Part shown: positions 32,241-42,440 of the stretch, piece after piece
Numbering within the stretch: the first letter of the stretch is position 1
How the letters are laid out: each line of letters begins with the position of its first letter
Assembly (NCBI RefSeq): GCF_000471905.2
Contig: NW_006499799.1
Location: 3,438,719 to 3,502,718 of the forward strand
Reading direction: 5' to 3'
From: Amborella trichopoda
Lineage: Eukaryota > Streptophyta > Magnoliopsida > Amborellales > Amborellaceae
DNA: 64,000 nt
Notes under the pieces: model-generated
The model's database searches: none
What the model saw: the letters and a program-made list of their open reading frames with translations, nothing else
What the model was told of the DNA's origin: nothing
Program-made: the position numbers and the translations under genes

Positions 32241-33279
32241 TCCTTTGACCCCATGCACTCAGTCTCTCTCAAAGCCTCAAACTTCCATCACTCAAACCAA
32301 GCCCGCTGTGCAATTAAGTCAGCCAACCGGCCAAAATAAACCCTCTTTACCCAAACCTACTCCTCAGCCCAATATACCGACCAAACCAGTGGTAGGACCA
32401 GGAGCACAATGCCTTGATCAAGAGAAGGTGAAATATGATGTGATAGGGCATCTACGGAAGCTTCTAGCCCTTCTTAGTGTCTACGACGCGCTCATTCTTT
32501 CAAAGGATTACCGGATGGCTTTGGTTCAAGCTCTCTCTGACCCAAAAGTGTATGAGACGTAGACCTTGAAATTCTACAAGGATGTATGCCAATCATCTTT
32601 TCAGAAGATGATCTGCAGCTGGAGGAAAGTTTCATAATCACCCTCTCTTTGTTGCTGGTAAATTACATGCGTGCCCCATCAATTGAATCATGTTAGATGG
32701 AGGGTCGACAGTCAACCTCATTCCAAGAAGGATCCTTACTCTATTAGGGTTGGGGTCCGAAGACCTTACCCGACCCACATCACAGTTCAGGGGTTTAACC
32801 AATCAAGAGAGAAATATGCTGACACGATACGCCTTCATTTTAAGATCGGTGAGCTGAACGATTACACCCAGTTTCATGTAATCGACACCGACACTTCTTT
32901 CAATATTCTCCTCGGTCGGTCATGGCTCCATGATCAGGGGGTGGTCCCATCAACATTGCACCAATGTTTCAAGTATAGTCGAGACAGGAGACAACAGATG
33001 GTCTATGCTGACAAAAGACCATTCTATGTGGCCAATAGTCACTATGCAGATGCAAAATATTATTTCACAGATCTGGCGTCGCCTCTGAAGCTAAGAGAAG
33101 AAGTTCACGAGTCTACACGCAAGGCGGTGTCCTTGACTCATGAAGATGTTGAGAATGTTAGAAGGACGTTGGTGAACATGTTCAAGGAAGAAGAAATGCA
33201 GGGCAGAATTTTACCCCCTAACTACTCTTCATTCCGACATCCTAATTATCATCCCTCAAGAAACTCCTTCTTCATTTGA
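32241..33279 (+). pseudogene. Protease of copy 4
   Basis: The upstream block has SQPTGQNKPSLPKP, EKVKYDVIGHLRKLLALLSV and YDALILSKDYRMALVQALSD. The catalytic motif LDGGSTVNLI is at 32,693-32,722 (GAT of the Asp at 32,696-32,698). A frameshift follows, and the ORF from 32,671 carries the second half: HITVQGFNQSREK, FHVIDTDTSFNILLGRSWLH, GVVPSTLHQCFKYS and YADKRPF, then HYADAKYYFTDLASP. Catalytic Asp and ILGR-type motifs are thus both present but in different frames. Confidence 0.85.
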
Positions 33280-33338
33280 AAAAGAGTCCTTACCATCCCT
33301 CAGGAAACTCCTTCTTCATTTGAAAAAGAGTCCTTACC
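33251..33338 (+). repeat. 44-bp tandem duplication in the gag-PR tail, copy 4
   Basis: ATCCCTCAAGAAACTCCTTC and the following 24 bases are repeated once with two differences (33,251-33,294 and 33,295-33,338). As 44 is not a multiple of three, it breaks the frame. Copies 2 and 5 have one copy. Confidence 0.85.
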
Positions 33339-33966
33339 TTCTACCACCAGTTCTGAGACACCTTGGCTGGAAAATGAACCAGAAGTCATTCCTGAGATCG
33401 AGCAAGCCATGGGGGTAGAATTCCCAGCTCCAAGGGTCACCTACACGCCGGACCATAAAAAATTCCTGCATATCCTCATTGCACTCTTGAAAGCCGAAGC
33501 AACATGACAACCGCAACGAAAAGTCTTTCAAAATCTGGTTGCTATAAATTTAGAAGATGTTCTTCAGATCGTTGTCCAGCCAAAAGTTTTACTTTTCCCT
33601 GACCTCTCAAGAGATAAGTTTGAAGAAGGGCAACTTCCTTCCCCTCAAGGGCAAGATCCTCTAGCAAACTTGAGAACCGAAGTCCGCAGCCTCCAGAGCC
33701 AATTGGAGGTCATGCACATCACTTCAAAGCATCTCAAAGAGTTCGTGCCAAAAACTAAAAGCTATGATGAGCTTGAAGTAAATGCACCAATAATGGAGGC
33801 CGAAGCCCCTCTTGAATGGACTATCTATAACAATCAAGCCCAAATCATGAGGAAAATGAACTATGAGCCTTTGGCCAATCTGACATTGAAAGGAGAAAAA
33901 GTAATGACCCCTTTTTTGAAGCTATCCAAGCCACGACAGCCCGCCATGAGGCTAAACAAGGCCTAG
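33280..33966 (+). pseudogene. C-terminal tail of gag-PR polyprotein, copy 4
   Basis: Readable pieces: KNEPEVIPEIEQAMG-like, EFPAPRVTYTPDH, LHILIALLKAEAT, then LPSPQGQDPLANLRTEVRSL, QSQLEVMHITSKHLKEFVPK, SYDELEVNAPIMEAEAPLEW and IMRKMNYEPLANLTLKGEK, ending near MRLNKA. Copy 5 lacks the segment corresponding to 33,580-33,845. The tail replaces the RT that would follow in a normal element; nothing resembling RT is found downstream. Confidence 0.7.
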
Positions 33967-34081
33967 GGTATTAGTCTCTTAGGACAATGGAAGTGTCGAG
34001 AGGCGTTCAAAAGAATCACATGAAGTGTGACAAAAGTAAAGAGAAAATGAAGTCATGCAATAAAGCCAATGAGAGGAGCAC

Positions 34082-34087
34082 TTTATT
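34082..34087 (-). promoter_or_regulatory. Poly(A) signal of antisense gene, copy 4
   Basis: AATAAA on the minus strand in the context TGACTGATGAATAAAG, about 60 bases past the antisense stop codon (34,146-34,144). Confidence 0.6.
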
Positions 34088-34143
34088 CATCAGTCAAAAA
34101 TTTTACAAGTGTTAAAGAAAAAAAAAAGGGGAGAATGACATGC

Positions 34144-34636
34144 TCAGAAACGTCAATCATCCTATTGATCTCAGCGCTGCGTGCTTCAAGAGAAGTCTCA
34201 ATGCCTTTCAACTCTGCCACATGCTTCCATACGAAGCCAATACCTTAGCAGTCCAGGAAGCGTATCCCTTCAGACATTGGTGCTCTCTCTGAATCCGGAG
34301 GCCTTTTGCTGACCACCTAAGTAATCCCTTCGCCTGGACCATTTGCTTCCCCAAGGTGGGCAAGTTCTCCTCGGAAGCTATGTTCTGATGCATACGATGT
34401 AGAAGTGTCATCCCTTCTTCAATACAAACGTTGCCATCATTGCCCTCTCGTACTTCAAGGCATATGGGCTCATAAATGAATGTAACACTAAGGGGCCATT
34501 ATGGTTCGCACACTGGCTGGGTCAGCCAAATGGGTTCGCCCCTTGATAAAACTTCACCTGTAAAATCATGGGCACCGATTTTCCCTTCCCTTGGGAGCCT
34601 CTTCACATCGGGGATTTGGTAAGAAGAACCAGCCAT
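34144..34636 (-). pseudogene. Antisense PMD/coiled-coil gene of copy 4, internally deleted
   Basis: Only the two ends remain. The 5' part reads from a candidate ATG at 34,636 (MAGSSYQIPD) through NDGNVCIEEGMTLLHRMHQ, NIASEENLPTLGKQMVQAKG and TAKVLASYGS; at about 34,215 it is joined to the last codons of the coiled coil, ending at TGA 34,146-34,144. About 3.1 kb present in copy 5 is missing. Copy 4 reads MVQAKG where copy 5 has a stop for the Gln, showing the older frame. Confidence 0.7.
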
Positions 34637-34689
34637 TACAAGGGATTTAGTGGTTCACTCCTAAAAAGTTGTTATGGCATTGAAACATC

Positions 34690-34960
34690 GCTAGTTGAAT
34701 TTGTCCAACACTCAGCGCCGATTGAGCCTCTTAAACACCTAGCGCCGAGTGAGCTCCTCAATGCCCAGCACCGGTTACGTGTTAACGATTAACGCTGGGT
34801 GAGTTTTTTGAACACTCAGTGCCGATCGAGCTTCTCAATGCTACGCCGGTTGAGCGCTAACAATTAGTGCTGGTTAAGTCTTTCAGCACTCAGCGCCAGT
34901 TCAAATTGCCAACACCCTAGCGCCGGTTGAGTTTTTCAAAGGCCAGCGCCGGCTGAGAGA
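34690..34960 (-). repeat. CGGTTGAG-core repeats upstream of the antisense gene, copy 4
   Basis: Irregular repeats of AGCGCCGGTTGAG, CTCAATGCC and similar at 20-45-bp spacing. They correspond to 42,190-42,440 in copy 5. Confidence 0.75.
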
Positions 34961-35342
34961 AAATACCTCACACGTGTCACGAATCCTAGTCGTGACACCT
35001 CAAATTCAGTGGTGCCAACTGACAACCGTCGACACATCCTTCGGCGTCGCTTCACACATGAGCAACTGATAGCCGTACAACTTCCCCACAACGTTTCACC
35101 TCCTGCAGCCGTACGACCCACCTTCTACGACTGTTTGTCTTCCCCTGGAACATCTGCCACATGGCATAAACTCACTGGAAAACTTTCCCGCATATCTTTT
35201 TGATCTAGACTTCACTAGAACCTTGTCGGGAAACCTCAATGATGCCACAAATAATGTCAAAAAGTGGAGATAACCTCGGTAAACAACTTGAAAGTGTCCA
35301 GAAACTTCTGAAACACCAAGAGTGGTATTAGGAAACTACCAC
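34961..35342 (+). other. UTR of copy 4 up to the duplication junction
   Basis: It matches 42,460-42,830 in copy 5 (GTCGTGACACC, CCTGGAACATCTGCCACA-like sequence). At about 35,343, inside ACCACAATTATTGTGCC, it changes to the gag knuckle region of copy 5. No gene is seen. Confidence 0.7.
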
Positions 35343-36140
35343 AATTATTGTGCCTACCATCGGAGGATCAATCATCCCATAGATGACTGCTACACGCTAA
35401 AGGCTAACATTGAGGCCCTGATTCTGAAAGGTCAAATAAAGCTTGAAGATTTAAAGAAGGCCTTCGGGGCAGCTGAGGTCTCCCATGCCGTAACCATTCA
35501 AGCGGAGGATGAAATTCCAGGGATCCTCTATGCCTCTTCATTATAATGCTTCACGAAGGCATAATCACACTGAAGCAGGCAAGGCAACCCCGTCGCCTTG
35601 CTAAGGGGACTGAAGATCGTTGGTGTCCATACCATCAGATAAAAAGTCATTACTTGTTAGAATGCACATCTTTCCTTGACATATTCGCGAAGAAGATGCG
35701 GGAATATCAAGAATTTTACAACCTCCCCATAAGTGATCCCTAAATCACTTCCTCAGGGAAAGAAGATCTCACAAGGTAGGACCTTTCGATCAATGACTCA
35801 GGTTCTGCAAAACCCTCGACTTCCCAGTCATGGATGATCTATAGTGGCCGAAGTAGACTCAAGTCTTTGAGGGGAGAAGTGGTTCACCAAGCCAGTTCTG
35901 ATCATGAACCCAGTGAGACAAATCAAATAGCACCTCATAAAATTAGAAAGAGATGAACACCAAAGGTTTCTTGCTGAAGAAACAAGACTGCTCAACCCAC
36001 AGTCGAGCAGGATCTTCTCATGCCCCTTCCTTCGTTGCCAACTCTGCTGAACTTCATCCTCGGCATAGTCCTTTTCCCTTCTTCATCCCGTCAAGAAGAC
36101 GTCCCCATGCCATCTTCCACTTAGCAAACTTCCGATGAGG
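35343..36140 (+). pseudogene. Gag knuckle region of copy 5, 5'-truncated
   Basis: It starts within the first knuckle: NYCAYHRRINHPIDDC (intact C-x2-H-x4-H-x4-C), LKGQIKLEDLKKAFGAAEVS, then after a frameshift GIITLKQARQPRRLAKGTED and the second knuckle WCPYHQIKSHYLLEC, also an intact C-x2-H-x4-H-x4-C. The capsid is absent. These are the best preserved knuckles in the window. Confidence 0.8.
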
Positions 36141-36860
36141 GTGACGACGTTAAAAGAACTCCCCAGTGGTTTAAGCAGGGGAAAGACCTAAAAGATCCCC
36201 TGCAATCGTCCAACTCTGGCGATGACGTAAAAAGCTGCCCATATCGGTCTGATGAGGGGAATGACCTTAAATGTCCCCCACTTTCTAACCCTTCTACATC
36301 GTCTTCTCCTGCTTCTCATTCTCTTTCCCCTATGTCTTCTTCAGGTACGACCTTGACGTGCCTAGACTTCGAGGCTCTCGATCGGGAATTCGAAGGAATC
36401 AATATAAGCAGGATGCAGCGGAAGCGATTAAGAAAGACCCTAGCATAAGCAGCAAGATTCTTAATAGTTGTTGATGCCCTGATAACTAAAGCTAAGGCAG
36501 AGCCACCTATCACAAAGAAGCGCAAGAAGTCAAAGCCAAAGAAACCTCAGTGGCCATCTGAGCCTGAGTTCGAGCAGAGATTGAGACAGTTAAGGGGGCA
36601 AAGCTTCTATTCTCAGGGAGCTTGCCACATGGTGCAAATATCTGGAGCAATGCCCACCACGGGGCAGATAACCTCAAATCAAGAAAGACATTGTAGTCTT
36701 CATCGCAGAAAGCGGGTACCTTGAACTTCCCCAGTTTACCACTGCCCCTTAATCCAAAGGCTAGTCTGCCTATCCTACAGCTTCCTGGACTTCATCCTAA
36801 ACCCAATTTCCTGGGCCCTTTTTTCCCATACACTTAGTCTCTTCTAGAACCTCAAACTTC
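36141..36860 (+). pseudogene. Gag C-terminal linker of copy 5
   Basis: The acidic repeat (GDDVKRTPQWF, GKDLKDPLQSSNSGDDVKSC, GNDLKCPPLSNP), FEGINISRMQRKRLRKT, the Lys patch RKKSKPKKPQW and GQSFYSQGACHMVQI occur in order in broken frames, leading to the Pro-rich segment before the protease. Confidence 0.7.
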
Positions 36861-37680
36861 AATCACTCAAACCAAGCCCACTGTGCAATCAAGTCAGCCA
36901 GCTAGCCAAAATAAACCCTCTGTACCCAAACCTGCTCCTCAACCCAATATACCTACCAAATTAGTGGCAGGACCACGAGCACAAGGCCTTGATCAAGAGA
37001 AGATGAAATATGATGTGATAGGGCATCTATATAAGCTTCTTACCCTTCTAGCGTCTACGATGCCCTCATTCTGTCAAAGGAATACCGAACGGCTTTGTTT
37101 CAAGCTCTCTTTGACCCAAAAGTGTACGAGACCAAAGTAGAACATATCGAGGTAGACCCAGCAATTCTATAAGGATGTATGCCAATCATCTTTTCAAAGG
37201 ACGATCTGTAATTAGGCGAAAAGTTTCATAATCGCCCTCTCTTTGTTGCTGGTGAATTGCATGCATGCTTCATCAACCGAATCATGTTAGATGGAGGGTC
37301 GACAATCAACCTCATTTCAAGAAGGATCCTTACTCGATTAGGGATGGGGTCCGAAGATCTTACCCTAACCCACATCACAGTTGAGGGGTTTAACTAATCA
37401 AGAGAGAAGCTGGTTGACATGATACGCCTTCGTTTTAAGATCGGTGAGCTGAATGATTATGCCTAGTTTCATGTAATCGACACTGACACTTCCTACAATA
37501 TTCTCCTCGGTCGGCCATGGCTCCATGATCAAGGGTGGTCCTATCAACATTGCACCAATATTTCAAGTATAGCCGAGACGAGAGACAACATACGGTCTAT
37601 GCTGACAAAAGACCATTCCCTGTGGCCGAAACTCACTATGCAGATGCAAAATATTATTTCACAGATCTAGCATCACCTTA
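36861..37680 (+). pseudogene. Protease of copy 5
   Basis: QSSQPASQNKPSVPKPAPQP, KYDVIGHLYKLL, then LDGGSTINLISRRILTRLG near 37,288-37,345 and NILLGRPWLHDQ near 37,497-37,532, followed by FKYSRDERQHTVYADKRPF. Both catalytic-site motifs are recognisable; stops and frameshifts lie between. It is homologous to the proteases of copies 2 and 4. Confidence 0.8.
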
Positions 37681-38278
37681 GAAGTTGCGTGATGATGGTC
37701 ACGAGGCTACAAGCAAGACCACATCTTTGTCTCATGAAGATGTTGAGGATGTTGGGAGGACGTTACTTAATATGTTCAAAGAGGAAGAAAGGCAGGGCAG
37801 ATATTTACCCGTAACTACTCTTCATTCCAACATCCCAACCATCATCCCTCAAGAAACTCCTCCTTCCTTTGAAAAAGAGTCCTCACCCTCTGCCCCCAGT
37901 TTTGAGCCACTGTGGCCAAAAAATGAACCAGAAGTCATTTATGAGATCGAGCAAGCCATAAGGGTAGAATTCCCAGCTCCAAGGATCACTTATACACCAG
38001 ACCACCAGAAAGTCCTGCATATCTCCATAGCGCTCTTAAAAGCCGAAGCGGCATGACAACTGCTACGAAGGGTTTTTCAAAATCCGGTTTGTACAGAGGA
38101 TGTTCCTCAGACCATTGTTCAGCCAAAATTTTTACTTTTCCCCAAATCATGAGGAAAATGAACTATGATCCTTTGGCCAATCAGACATTGAAAGGAGAAA
38201 AAGCAACAAATCCTTATTTCGAAGCTATCCGAGCCACGACAGTCCACCATGGGTCTAAACAAGGCCTAGGGTATTAGT
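37681..38278 (+). pseudogene. C-terminal tail of gag-PR polyprotein, copy 5
   Basis: The open part 37,685-38,056 has TSLSHEDVEDVGRTLLNMFK, TTLHSNIPTIIPQETPPSFE, EPEVIYEIEQAIRVEFPAPR and ISIALLKAEAA. After a frameshift it continues IMRKMNYDPLANQTLKGEK and ends HHGSKQGLGY with TAG at 38,276-38,278. This looks like a natural end of the polyprotein, 184 bases before the stop of the convergent antisense gene. Confidence 0.75.
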
Positions 38279-38388
38279 CTCTTGGGACGAGGAAAGTGTC
38301 AAGAGGCATTCAAATGAATCACATGAAGCACAGTAAAAGTAAAGAGAGAATGAAACCATCCAGTAAAGTCAATCAAAAAGAGAAGCAC

Positions 38389-38394
38389 TTTATT
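38389..38394 (-). promoter_or_regulatory. Poly(A) signal of antisense gene, copy 5
   Basis: AATAAA (minus strand) in the context TGATGAATAAAGTGC, 68 bases beyond the antisense stop (38,464-38,462). The context is conserved in copies 2 and 4. Confidence 0.65.
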
Positions 38395-38461
38395 CATCAG
38401 TCAAACTTTTTACAAGTGCCAAGAAAAATAAAATAAAAAAAAGAGAAGGGGAATGACATGC

Positions 38462-40552
38462 TCAGAAACTATCAATCATCTTATTGATCTCTACACTAAG
38501 CGCTTCAGGGGAAGTCTCGATGCCTTGAACACGTACCTTTCGCTCCACCACTGTTTGAATCACCTCTGTCATCACCAAAGTTTCTGACTCAATTGTGCCA
38601 TCGAGTTCGGACAAATCTGCAACCAAAGAGGCCTCCATGGTCTTCCTTTGAGCTATCTCTTCTCGGGGCCCGTGAATTCTTCCTTCAGTACTTGCATTGC
38701 CTCTCTGACTTCGATCATTCTCTTGAAGCTCCCTTGTGCCTCTTTCTTGTGGTCCTGTTGGCGGCCAGCTATAAAGGCTTTCTTCTCAATACAAGCATCT
38801 ATCGTCTCCCGAATGTGCAAGATCAGCTCTTCCAAGGAGGCTACCCCTCTGGCTTCTTCCTCATGATGAAGCACTCCCAATTGCCAGTTCTCCAACTCGT
38901 TTAGAGTTGCACCAAATTGGGAAAGCACCTTAGTCCCGACCGTAATAGTCCCTGCATACTTCCTCAGCCTGGCCTAACCTTCTCCCAGCTCATTCAAGGC
39001 AGCTCCCTCAAGCCCTAAAGGCCTACTCTAAGCATGCCTTCAATCATGTTAGAAACACCATCGAAAACAGGCCTGGACTGTGCTGCTAAGGCCACCACTA
39101 CGGCATACACCTCGACCTCAAGGACCGAGCTTGTTGAAGAGATAGCCATCTAAGCCACTAGCTTCTTTGAAACAAGGGCAAAGCCTAGAGCTTCTTCCCA
39201 TTCAGGCTCATGGACAGCCCCGAAGTCAATCTGCATGGGTTCTTCGATGCCAGCCTCGCTGTCTGGACCCTCTCTTATGGGGACCTCTACTTCTATACCA
39301 ATAGGTTGTACATGAACTTGTTCCCCTTGCTCCTCACACTCCTAGGCTGGCACCTCAGCATCATCAAGTTTAGGAATTACCCCTTCTCTTTAGCCTTCGC
39401 CAGCCAACTTATCCCTGGCAGTGGCTTCCTCCACTTCGCCCTCGCCTTCAACAGCTAAAACGTAGGCCACAAAGAGCTCAGTCCCCTCATTTTCATGACT
39501 CGGGGCCACAGGAACAGCAAATTTTTGATGCTCGGGCATGTCATCAACTTCAAGCTCTTCTCCTTGATCCATAGCCCCTGCCTTGGTCAAGGCACTAAAC
39601 CCCTAGTTCATCGAGGCCGCAGTGACATCTGAACCCCTATCTGGAGCAGTTGCTTCAGGGATTTCAACCTCCTTAGTCTCCACCCGAGCTGCCTCAGACT
39701 CAGGAACTACCCTTGGACTCAAGGGTGTCTCCCTAAGATCCGAAGTCCCCTCCAGATCAGAAGCAATGCCGATAGGCTTTGAGATCTCGGAGTCTTCTTC
39801 CTCGATTTCTGAAGAAAAATAAAACACTTTAGCAGAAGCAGAAGATGGTTTAGAAAGAACAAAGGGTGATACTAAAAGAATTCTTAAAAGATCATAAGAG
39901 GAATGCCTACCTTCTGTTTTTGACACCACACGAAGCTTGTCGCTCTTTCGCCTCTGAATACCCCCACTACCTGAAGACGTTGCATTGGTGTCCACAGTAG
40001 TCGGACACTTTCTTTTATTTCCCCCTACTGGAGTTGGACCTGCCGCCTCATATCCACCTCCTTGAGAAGACCTTCCAGCAATTTGTTGTGTAGACTGCTC
40101 CCAATTAGGACATTCAGGTCATGTGGTGGACGCTTCTCATAACCAGGGACTTGTCGCCCCTCAGCCCATTTGAAGATCGAGCTAAGATTGTCGAAGACAC
40201 TCCCGATCATCGTCTTCATTGCAAGGAACTCTGGCGAGGCCTCGTCAGCTGCTATCTCACGTGGAAGCCCTATAGCTAGCCAGTTGGAGGGGTAATCCAA
40301 GGAGAAAACCACGTCAGGAGCAAGAGCATCCGCCAACCTCCTTTGTCGGGCGTCCTGGCACCAGTTACCAATCATCCCTTTCCAAGAGTGATCCTTATCC
40401 CAATAGCCCTTACTAGTAACCCTCCACCAGTTCACATATGCCTTGGTGGTTCGAAGCCTCCAACCGAAGAGAGGTAGCACATACTTGCTGGTCTCTGTCA
40501 TTTCAAGACACATAGACCAAGTGGTCCGTATATGCTCCGGCAGCTAGCACTC
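38462..40552 (-). pseudogene. Antisense gene of copy 5, C-terminal half (acidic region and coiled coil)
   Basis: Continues in the frame of the PMD ORF after two close stops (TGA at 40,555-40,553 and a TAG nine bases on): TSKYVLPLFGWRLRTTKAYV, WWRVTSKGYWDKDHSWKGMI, WLAIGLPREIAADEASPEF, then after 40,025 a Ser-rich stretch, acidic segments (SSEIEEEDSEISKPIG, EEATARDKLAGEG) and a coiled coil at 38,928-38,653 (LGVLHHEEEARGVASLEELI, AQGSFKRMIEVREAMQVLKE). It ends at TGA 38,464-38,462. Its function is unknown; the coiled coil suggests self-association (inference). Confidence 0.7.
39809..39910 (-). other. Candidate spliceosomal intron in the antisense gene
   Basis: The minus strand has a donor CAGAAG/GTAGGCATTCC at 39,910 and an acceptor TTTTATTTTTCTTCAG at 39,809, spanning 102 T-rich bases. 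The length is a multiple of three and the frame is open without splicing, so retention cannot be excluded. The orientation fits only transcription from the minus strand. Confidence 0.5.
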
Positions 40553-41848
40553 TCAGAAAGATCCAAACTCTTCAGCCCTTCCCTTATACACCTTACTCTG
40601 GCGCTTTTCAAAAAATAACGAGAAGGGGCAGCCTTGGTCTAGCCCATGCTGATGGGCGAAACAGTGGGGGAAATACTCCTCTAGCCGGGCATTGTGTGGA
40701 GTCCGATAAGGTAAGACTCCAGCTCTGATGCTCAGCATGAACATGAGTTCCTTAATCATTGTTGAGGCACCATCCAGTTCCTTCCACAACTCATCAATTA
40801 AAGCACGGTCAGTGAAGCTTCTGACCGAAAAAGGGACTCGTCTCATGTGCAAAGAATCATTTGCAAATAGACCCCGAGCTTCCCATGGGGTATGGAAGAT
40901 AGCCCTCTGGTTCACAATCCTCATCAAGAAGGGCCATAATTTATTTCTTGAGCACTGATGTTTGACGTAGGTGTCAGGGAAATAATCCCTTAGCCATCCG
41001 TAAACATAATGCGCAGGGAACAGAGTTTTAAAGTCTTCAAGAAAAGCTTCTCCTCCTACGATATCGTTCCCTCCCTCTTTGCCCTTATAGGCTTTTCCAC
41101 AGGAGATGGCCCCCAAGCCATGGTATAAGTTGCACAGGACTGGCTGAGCAAGGGCATACTCACGCCCTCTGGCCATGTCGCATGCCACATATAGTACGCC
41201 AAGACGAATTTCGTCCCCCCAACTCGAGAGCACAAACTTACACAAGAATAAGGCTAGGTAGGCGGCCAAGAAGACACGGTCATCGTCAGTCTCGAGTTGA
41301 TATAAGGGAGGCGTCTCTTTTGCAATTGCCTTCCCCTTCCCCTTCAGAGTACCCTGACCGCCCTCAGGATAACCCCAGTAAAAGAATTTCACCCATTCTA
41401 TAAAGGTGACCTTGCCATTGGTAGATCGGCCTACAATAGACTGATACGCCCCAAAGATCTTTGGAAGACTAGCCGGCGGCTCTTCATCTCCCAAGTTAAC
41501 ATTACTGAAGATCACTGAGTTTGAGGGCACAAACTCATCATACATAACCCCGAGCATTGGGAGACCTCCAATAAAGTGAAGATCCCGTAAAGAGATTCCC
41601 ACTTCGCCATGACCATTAAGCCAAGTATTACTCACATGGCTCCACGTCTCCAGCAATACCTTTATTGTATTAGGACAATGGTCGTAGTAGCTACCCAAAC
41701 ACTGTATCGCTATTAATAGCAAAGCACGCTCAAGAACACTTCCATACGAAGGCAATACCTTGGCAGTCCAGGAAGTGTATCCCTTAAGATATTGGTACTC
41801 TCCTTGAATCCAGAGGCCTTTTGCTGACCACCTAAGTAATCCCTTCAC
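40553..41848 (-). CDS. Plant-mobile-domain (PMD, aminotransferase-like) protein, antisense ORF of copy 5
   Basis: A 431-codon intact frame, the longest in the window. Features: ERALLLIAIQCLGSYYDHCP (about residues 40-60), the PMD signature GEVGISLRDLHFIGGLPMLG (81-100) followed by YDEFVPSN, EWVKFFYWGY (151-160), FLAAYLALFLCKFVLSSWGD (193-212), GVLYVACDMARGREYALAQP (217-236) and FPAHYVYGWLRDYF (277-290). These are blocks of the PMD family (Pfam PF10536 as recalled), found in plant MAIN/MAIL1-type proteins and in many plant transposons. The Met at 41,848 is probably internal: the frame can be followed upstream past a TAG where copy 4 has Gln. It runs opposite to gag-PR and stands where RT and integrase would be. 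Confidence 0.8.
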   Translation of the reverse strand: MKGLLRWSAKGLWIQGEYQYLKGYTSWTAKVLPSYGSVLERALLLIAIQCLGSYYDHCPNTIKVLLETWSHVSNTWLNGHGEVGISLRDLHFIGGLPMLGVMYDEFVPSNSVIFSNVNLGDEEPPASLPKIFGAYQSIVGRSTNGKVTFIEWVKFFYWGYPEGGQGTLKGKGKAIAKETPPLYQLETDDDRVFLAAYLALFLCKFVLSSWGDEIRLGVLYVACDMARGREYALAQPVLCNLYHGLGAISCGKAYKGKEGGNDIVGGEAFLEDFKTLFPAHYVYGWLRDYFPDTYVKHQCSRNKLWPFLMRIVNQRAIFHTPWEARGLFANDSLHMRRVPFSVRSFTDRALIDELWKELDGASTMIKELMFMLSIRAGVLPYRTPHNARLEEYFPHCFAHQHGLDQGCPFSLFFEKRQSKVYKGRAEEFGSF

Positions 41849-42149
41849 CTAGACCATTCGCTTCCCCAAGGTGGGCAAGTTCTTCCTAGAAGCTATGTTT
41901 CGATGCATGCAATGAAGAAGTGTTATCCCTTCTTCAATACATACGTTGCCATCATTGCCCTCCTGCACTTCAAAGCATACGGGTTTAGAAATTAATGTAA
42001 CACTAAGGGGTCATTCTAGTTCGCACACTGGTTGGGTCAACCAAATGGATTCTCCCCTTGATAAACTTCACCCATAAAATCATGGGCACCGATTTCCCCT
42101 TCCCTTGGGATCCTCTTCACATCAGGGATTTGGTAAGAAGAACGGCCAT
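41849..42149 (-). pseudogene. N-terminal part of the antisense gene, copy 5
   Basis: In the frame of the PMD ORF it reads EEGITLLHCMHRNIASRKNL then PTLGKRMV and a stop. Further upstream the sequence matches copy 4 (VKRIPREGEIGAHDF), with small indels relative to it, back to an ATG at 42,149-42,147 that corresponds to the candidate start of copy 4 (34,636). Indels make the true N-terminus uncertain. Confidence 0.55.
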
Positions 42150-42189
42150 TACAAAGGATTTAGTGGTTCACTCCTAAAACGTTGCTAAG

Positions 42190-42440
42190 GCACTGGAACA
42201 ACGCCGGTCGAGTTTGTCCAACACTCAGCACCGGTTGAGCCTCTCAAACACCTAGCGCTGGGTGAGCTCCTCAATGTCAGTGTCGGTTACCTGTTAACAA
42301 TTAGCGTCAGGTGAGTTTGTCGAACACAGCGCTAGTCTAGCTTCTCAGTGCCTAGTGCCGGTTGAGCGCCGGTTGAGTCTTTCAGCACTCAACGCCTGTT
42401 CAAATTGTCAACACCCCAGCGTCGGTTGATTTTTTCAATG
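42190..42440 (-). repeat. CGGTTGAG-core repeats in the 5' region of the antisense gene
   Basis: Irregular copies of AGCACCGGTTGAGC, CTAGCGCTGGGTGAG and CTAGTGCCGGTTGAGC, each followed by CTCAATG- or TCAACAC-like spacers. They lie between the candidate TATA box and ATG. Confidence 0.8.

Noticed and set aside
38593-39458. Plus-strand ORFs with hydrophobic stretches (for example from 38,593 and 39,210)
   Set aside because: Shadow frames of the coiled-coil and acidic parts of the antisense gene.
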